From NCBI GenBank assembly GCA_029990175.1, contig JARKIP010000049.1:11696001-11760000 (forward strand): a stretch of 64,000 bases of DNA. Reading direction: 5' to 3'. Positions 59,595-64,000 of the stretch are shown piece by piece; position 1 is the first letter of the stretch, and each line of letters starts with the position of its first letter. The notes under the pieces are model-generated. The model did not search any database. It saw nothing but the letters and a program-made list of their open reading frames with translations, and had not been told where the DNA came from. The position numbers and the translations under genes were made by a program. This DNA comes from Petunia secreta. Lineage: Eukaryota; Streptophyta; Magnoliopsida; Solanales; Solanaceae.

Positions 59595-60701
59595 TGCGGC
59601 CCGATGGCCAAGTGTTTGGGATCCGAGGAGGCAAGATACGTGATGGCTGAAGTGCACGAAGGCGAATGTGGCAACCACTCGGGGGGAAAGTCCTTGGTGC
59701 GTAAGTTATTAAGAGCTGGGTATTATTGGCCCACAATCAGTGCCGATGTGAAAGCCTTCGTGCAAAAATGTGATAAATGCCAACGCCATGGGCGGATGAT
59801 CCACCAACAGGCCGAGCCTCTACATTCAGTGGTATCACCATGGCCCTTCATGAAATGGGGAATGGATGTCGTGGGACCATTACCCAAAGGAAAAGGTGGT
59901 GTTCGTTTCATATTAGTATTGACCGATTACTTTACAAAATGGGTGGAAGCGACGGCTCTCACCGAGGTAAAGCAAAAGCAAGTAATCGACTTCATCAAAA
60001 AAAATATCATCTAAAGGTTCGGCGTCCCAAGAGAAATCGCTTGTGACAACGGTAAACAATTCATGGGGGCAGCCATCACTGATTTCTTCAAGCAATGGGG
60101 GATCAAAAGAATTGCCTCGACTCCTTATCACCCAAGCGCCAATGGCCAAGCTGAGTCTTCGAACAGGATCATAATTGAAAATTTGAAGAAAAGACTCGAC
60201 GAGAAGAAAGGTCCTTGGCCCAAGGAGTTGCCGGGGGTGTTACGGGCCATGCGAACAACAGAGAAGAACAGCACCGGTGAGACTCCTTTCTCACTAGCTT
60301 ATGGCATGGATTCTCTCATCCCCGTAGAAGTGGGCGAACCAAGTCTTCGGTACGCTCACACTGCCGAGGACGCCAACCAAGAGGCAATGCGTATAGAGCT
60401 AGATTTGCTCGAAGAGAAAAGGGAATTAGCTTTGGTTCGGCTAGTTGCCCAAAAAAGGCAGATCGAGGCTTACCTCAATAGGAAAGCTAAATTTAGGGAC
60501 TTCAAGGTCGGAGATTATGTGTTGAAAACTGTGAACCAGTCAACAAAGGAAGACAACGGGGGGAAGCTCATTGCAAATTGGGAAGGACCCTATAGAGTCA
60601 AGGCAATCGTTGGAAAAGGCTCTTATCAAATTGAGAGTCTTCAAGGAGAACCCGAACCTCTAAATTGGAACATCTCCAATCTGAAGCGATACTACTTCTA
60701 A
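59595..60701 (+). pseudogene. Gypsy integrase region
   Basis: The zinc-binding part ends in CDKCQRHG (about 59770-59793). The catalytic triad is visible: D in GMDVVGPLP (about 59863-59889), D in CDNGKQF (about 60042-60062) and E in NGQAESSNR (about 60141-60167). TAA at 60012-60014 falls between the first two Asp. The C-terminal part has KVGDYVLK and WEGPYRV, and the frame ends at TAA 60699-60701. Confidence 0.85.
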
Positions 60702-61359
60702 CAGAGATAAATACTTTTCATTCTTTTTCAATTAAACAGCCCCGAGCCGAACAACGCTCCCATGGCATTGATAGAAAATGTGCTAACTTACTCCTCGTTC
60801 CATCTTTTTGCTTGACCCTTACAGGAAGCGAACCGAACCGTTTCCAGTGCTCGGATCTTCATCAAGATTCAAAACCGACCACTGGGGGGGGGGGGGGGAG
60901 AGTGAGAAGGGTTGATAACGAGGTCGACATCGAGCCTCCCAACCGAAGCTCATCTATCCGACAACCGGGGACTTACGCCCGAGGATTAGATTTAGTACAT
61001 TGTAAATTAGCCCGATAGCGGCATGTTATCAACTTGCTTTTATTGAAAATTTGTTTTTTCACCTTTTTCACCCAAGGTCCGCTTCGACTTGGTTTTATGT
61101 AAATAGCCTTCTTCTGGCTCGTTGATATCAATAAAATAACTTTGGTTTCATTCATTTTATCTGTGTAAATCTTGCACTCCGAAGCTGCACAATGCATCGA
61201 CTCGAGGGCGAGACGTCGTCCTAAGTTTGCATCGATTAAATTCAGTCAAGTCTTGCAAGCATATCATTTATTTTCGAAGTGTTCGGTATATGTAAAAAGC
61301 CAACACACAAAGCAAAGATACAAACAATCTTTCATTAAAAGCCCGAAGGCTGAAAATAT
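60702..61359. other. Spacer between gypsy pol and the antisense gene
   Basis: This is a noncoding stretch containing a 15-base G run (60884-60898) followed by a purine-rich GAGAGTGAGAAGGG. It includes the 3' flank of the antisense gene. No LTR start was recognised here. Confidence 0.5.
60884..60898 (+). repeat. Fifteen-base G run
   Basis: An uninterrupted G15 follows ACT and is followed by a purine stretch. It may be part of a polypurine tract or a simple-repeat expansion. Its exact length may be a sequencing or assembly artefact. Confidence 0.8.
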
Positions 61360-63960
61360 TTACATCCAAAAAATGACCCGAAGGTCCAAAGCATAAGCAT
61401 AACAGCCCGAAGGCTTACAAAATGACACTACAAGAGGTCTATGCCTCGGGAGAATCACCTCCATCCTCGGAGCCCCCTCGGCATCTTCGTCCTCTTCTTC
61501 ATCTTCATCGCCACTCGAAGCTTCACTTGATGGGAGTTCATCGATGATCGCTTGGGCCTTCGCCGATTTCACTTCGGCTTTCGCAATCTCCTCATCTAAG
61601 TCAATCTCCCCGGCGCGGCATCGCTTGAGCAGCCTTAGCCGAGACTTGATAATGGCCCATCACTTATCCAGCTCGGCCCTTTTTACCTTGAGTGCAGCCC
61701 TACCCTTCTCGTCTTGAAGGGCCGCAATCTGAGCATCCTTAGCTGAAAGCTTGGAGTTTTCACTCTCTAGCTTCTTGATATGGAGCAGATGACTCTTCAG
61801 CTGCTCATGATGCTTTTTGGCCATGTTCACAGCTTCGGCCTTTGTTCGAGACAGCTCACCATCCAGCCTCGCAACTTCATTCTCTAGCTTCGAGCGTTCA
61901 GCCTGGAAGTCATCGCCGGGGATTTTGATCTTAGCCTCGGAGTTCGCCTCGGCTTCTTGCAGATTGGACTGGGACTTGGCTAAATCAGCTTTCAGCGAAG
62001 CTATTTGGGCGTTGAATTTGTCCTTCTGCTGATCCCACAAGCGAGCCACGCACCGAACTTCGGCGATCCTCGCGGACTCGACCTTGATGGCCTTTAATGA
62101 GAGGATGAAACTCTGGGCAAGATTAAAGAATCAAGGTCAACTACGAACCGAAGGTAAAGATATAAGTTTTTAATTTAACTATGGTGAAACTTACCCTTAC
62201 AGCGTTGGAAGCCATAGTGCTATATAGTTGGCCAGAAGTAAACTCCTGCACAACCTTGTCCTCGGTTGGTCCCAACAAAGGCGTGAGGCTTAAGAGCTCC
62301 TCTCGGCCGCAAGCTAGCAAATTTGAGGAAACTGGCACCTCGAGTCTCTGATAAGACCCCACCGAGGATGAAATCCTCGCGGGTTCGGAATGTGCCCTGA
62401 CCGCCCCGGTGCCAGCCCCTTCTTCGAGTACAGCAGTGCTGACCTCCGCAACTTTAGCCTTGCCCTTAGCTTTTGCCGCGGCCACCTCGGCTTCAGGTTC
62501 TTCATCCTCGAGATCAATAACATCAACATCCTTTTGAGCCAGAGCCTCGGCAGCTGTGTCATCAGGCTCATCAACCAATCTTCGGCGCCTTTCCACCGCC
62601 GCCTCGGGTTGAGGAAGAACCTCCGCCTCGGTTCGAGGAACCACCGAACGAGAAGATTTCTTTGAAGTGGCCCTCTTCCTCTTCACGCCTGCAACAAGGG
62701 AAGGAATTAGAATAAGAGAATAAAGAAGGAATGACATTTGATGATATCAACCGAAGACGAATGTCACCTTTGGAGGTCCCTTGATCGGAGGCTCCCTTTG
62801 AAACTTTTGAAGACTTGGAAGCCTTCAACCCCTTGTACTCTCCAGTCACCGCAGCCAGATCGTCATCTGACTCGGTCTCCTCCTCATCCTTCTTCTTCTT
62901 TTTCTCCTCCTCCTTCTTCTTCTTCTTACTTTTCTTAGTGTTGATGGCCGGTTTGGAAAACCTAGCACCGAGGGAAGGAAAGTCAGAAAAACAAAATCAA
63001 AATCAAAATCCCAAAGCGACCCACCTATCAAAGCATTACCCAAAACTTACCATGCCTCTTGCACTGCCAACCAAATTCGGCGGCCATTTTCATCCATGTC
63101 CTCTCGGGCGTTTAAGAGCCCCGGTCATCGCTTTGACCCACGCAGTCAAACCTGCCGGGGGCACGATGTCTACCTTGTTGGCTGAAGAAACAACAAAGAA
63201 GCGAAATCAATTAGCATGGACAAACCACCGGGGAGTAAGATATGAAAGGGGGGATACTTACGCGTGTTATTCCACCGTTCGGGGATATTAGGATCGGCGG
63301 ATAAAACTTTTGTCTCCAACAAGATGTACCGATCGCACCAACCTCGGTCCCCATGATCCTCACTCTTGTGAAGAAAGGCAAACTTGCCTCGGTTATTCAG
63401 CGCCACGACCCCCGCCTTGTGAAAGTAAGGGTAGTAAAGCGAGATGAGGTGTTGAAAGGTGAAATCTACCCCGGCCTTCGTGCTCAACCAATCCATGCAC
63501 TGGACAACCCTCCAAACGCCGGGGCCAAGTTGAGCAAACACAAGTTGTAGGCCCGGCAAAAATCATCAATGACTCTATGGACTGGGAGGGAGAAGCCGAG
63601 GGTGAAAGGATAGGTGTAAGCGAAGGAAAACCCCTCAATATTGTGGCACACCCGGCTCGTTGGGTCAGGTATGATCACTTTCACCTCGGGCGCGAATTGA
63701 CACTCCCTCCGAACCCGCTCAATATGAGCTTGAGTTATGCGGGTCGGGGTGGTATTCACGGGGATATTCCTGTTTTTCTTCTCCTGGTCGGCTGTTTGAG
63801 CTTGCAACTTTAAGTCCTTGCCGTTGTCGAAGTGGGAGGAAATAATTTGATGGGGCTCGAGCTCTTGCTCTAGAGGAATTGATGGTCCCGAGGATCCCCC
63901 CTCGGCGACATTACCGCCCTCGGCCTCGCCCACGACATCGTCACCCTCGGCATCATCACT
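61360..63960 (-). pseudogene. Antisense ORF of the Tat-lineage gypsy element (gypsy-type 'transposase_28'-like), multi-exon
   Basis: A spliced gene lies opposite to gag-pol. Exons by splice site, in transcript order: from about 63960 (start uncertain, right edge) to 63262, 63181-63051, 62961 to about 62766, 62688-62195, and 62112-61360. The first exon has a conserved block with YTYPFTLGFS, continued in another frame by VWRVVQCMDWLSTKAGVDF, the pattern of the 'putative gypsy type transposon' family. Later exons have KKSKKKKKEEE and an acidic region, and the last is a long coiled coil (repeated LESENSKL/LENEVARL patterns) with an acidic end. Breaks: a frameshift between 63484 and 63559, an in-frame stop near 63985, and TGA at 61660-61662. 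Function is unknown; such antisense ORFs are described for Tat elements. Confidence 0.7.
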
Positions 63961-64000
63961 CCACCATCACCTCCGTCATCGTCACCTCTGAGGAAGGCGT

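Larger units (their letters stand above)
55020..64000 (+). mobile_element. Ty3/gypsy retrotransposon, Tat lineage, 5'-truncated and continuing past the right edge
   Basis: At least 8.9 kb. Order: gag, protease, reverse transcriptase, RNase H, a second RNase H-like domain, integrase, then an antisense multi-exon gene. The second (archaeal-type) RNase H and the antisense gene between pol and the 3' LTR are recognised traits of the Tat lineage. The coding part is far richer in G+C than the neighbouring helicase genes. The 5' LTR is absent and the 3' LTR would lie beyond 64000. The copy is dead: gag-pol stays in one frame from 55476 to 60701 but has six internal stops. Confidence 0.9.

Noticed and set aside
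62815..63291. Plus-strand ORF with Ser/Phe runs near the right edge
   Set aside because: It is the complement of the Lys/Glu-rich exon of the antisense gene and has low-complexity composition only.

Overview
The window is plant nuclear DNA: AT-rich, with many short-intron genes and several classes of plant transposon (CACTA, Ty3/gypsy of the Tat lineage, LINE, SINE, Stowaway, hAT and Harbinger types, and short solo-LTR-like pieces). The SINE and small-repeat types look most like Solanaceae. That placement is an inference from recognition and was not tested. No tRNA, rRNA, CRISPR array or prokaryotic operon was seen.

The only host genes are three copies of one very large helicase gene. Copy 1 lies on the minus strand at the left edge (355-3850; its 3' part is outside the window). 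Copy 2 (15667-31748) and copy 3 (37061-54742) lie in tandem on the plus strand. I rebuilt all 14 coding exons of copies 2 and 3 from splice sites and reading phase. They give uninterrupted proteins of about 2839 and 2846 residues with the same exon plan. Each protein carries two helicase engines of superfamily 1: an N-terminal UPF1/SEN1-type module (GPPGTGKT, DEAA, QYRMHP) and a central UvrD-type module (GRSGTGKT, [VI]DEVQD). A TPR-like helical region, a long uncharacterised C-terminal part and a Lys-rich tail follow. This is the layout annotated in plants as TRANK1-like ('TPR and ankyrin repeat-containing protein 1-like'). Copies 2 and 3 share promoter, introns and 3' flank, so a block of roughly 17-19 kb was duplicated. 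Copy 1 is more diverged and points the opposite way.

Layout: 1-3850 copy 1 (minus), with a small hAT-like element in its first intron. 3851-7186: intergenic DNA with a decayed LINE. 7187-14491: a complete CACTA element with perfect ends and a 3-bp target duplication but a broken transposase, apparently inserted in an older LTR relic. 14492-15666: promoter and 5' leader of copy 2. 15667-31748: copy 2. 31749-37060: a hAT-like element, Stowaway MITEs, a Harbinger/Tourist-like element with a GGT-rich core, and the copy 3 promoter. 37061-54742: copy 3, with solo-LTR-like, SINE, hAT-like and Stowaway insertions in its introns. About 55 kb to the right edge: a Ty3/gypsy Tat-lineage retrotransposon lacking its 5' LTR, with gag-pol in one frame broken by six stops, followed by a multi-exon antisense gene; its 3' LTR is not in the window.

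The repeats also date events. The SINE in intron 8 is in both tandem copies and so predates the duplication. A solo-LTR-like element sits inside that SINE only in copy 3 and so came later.
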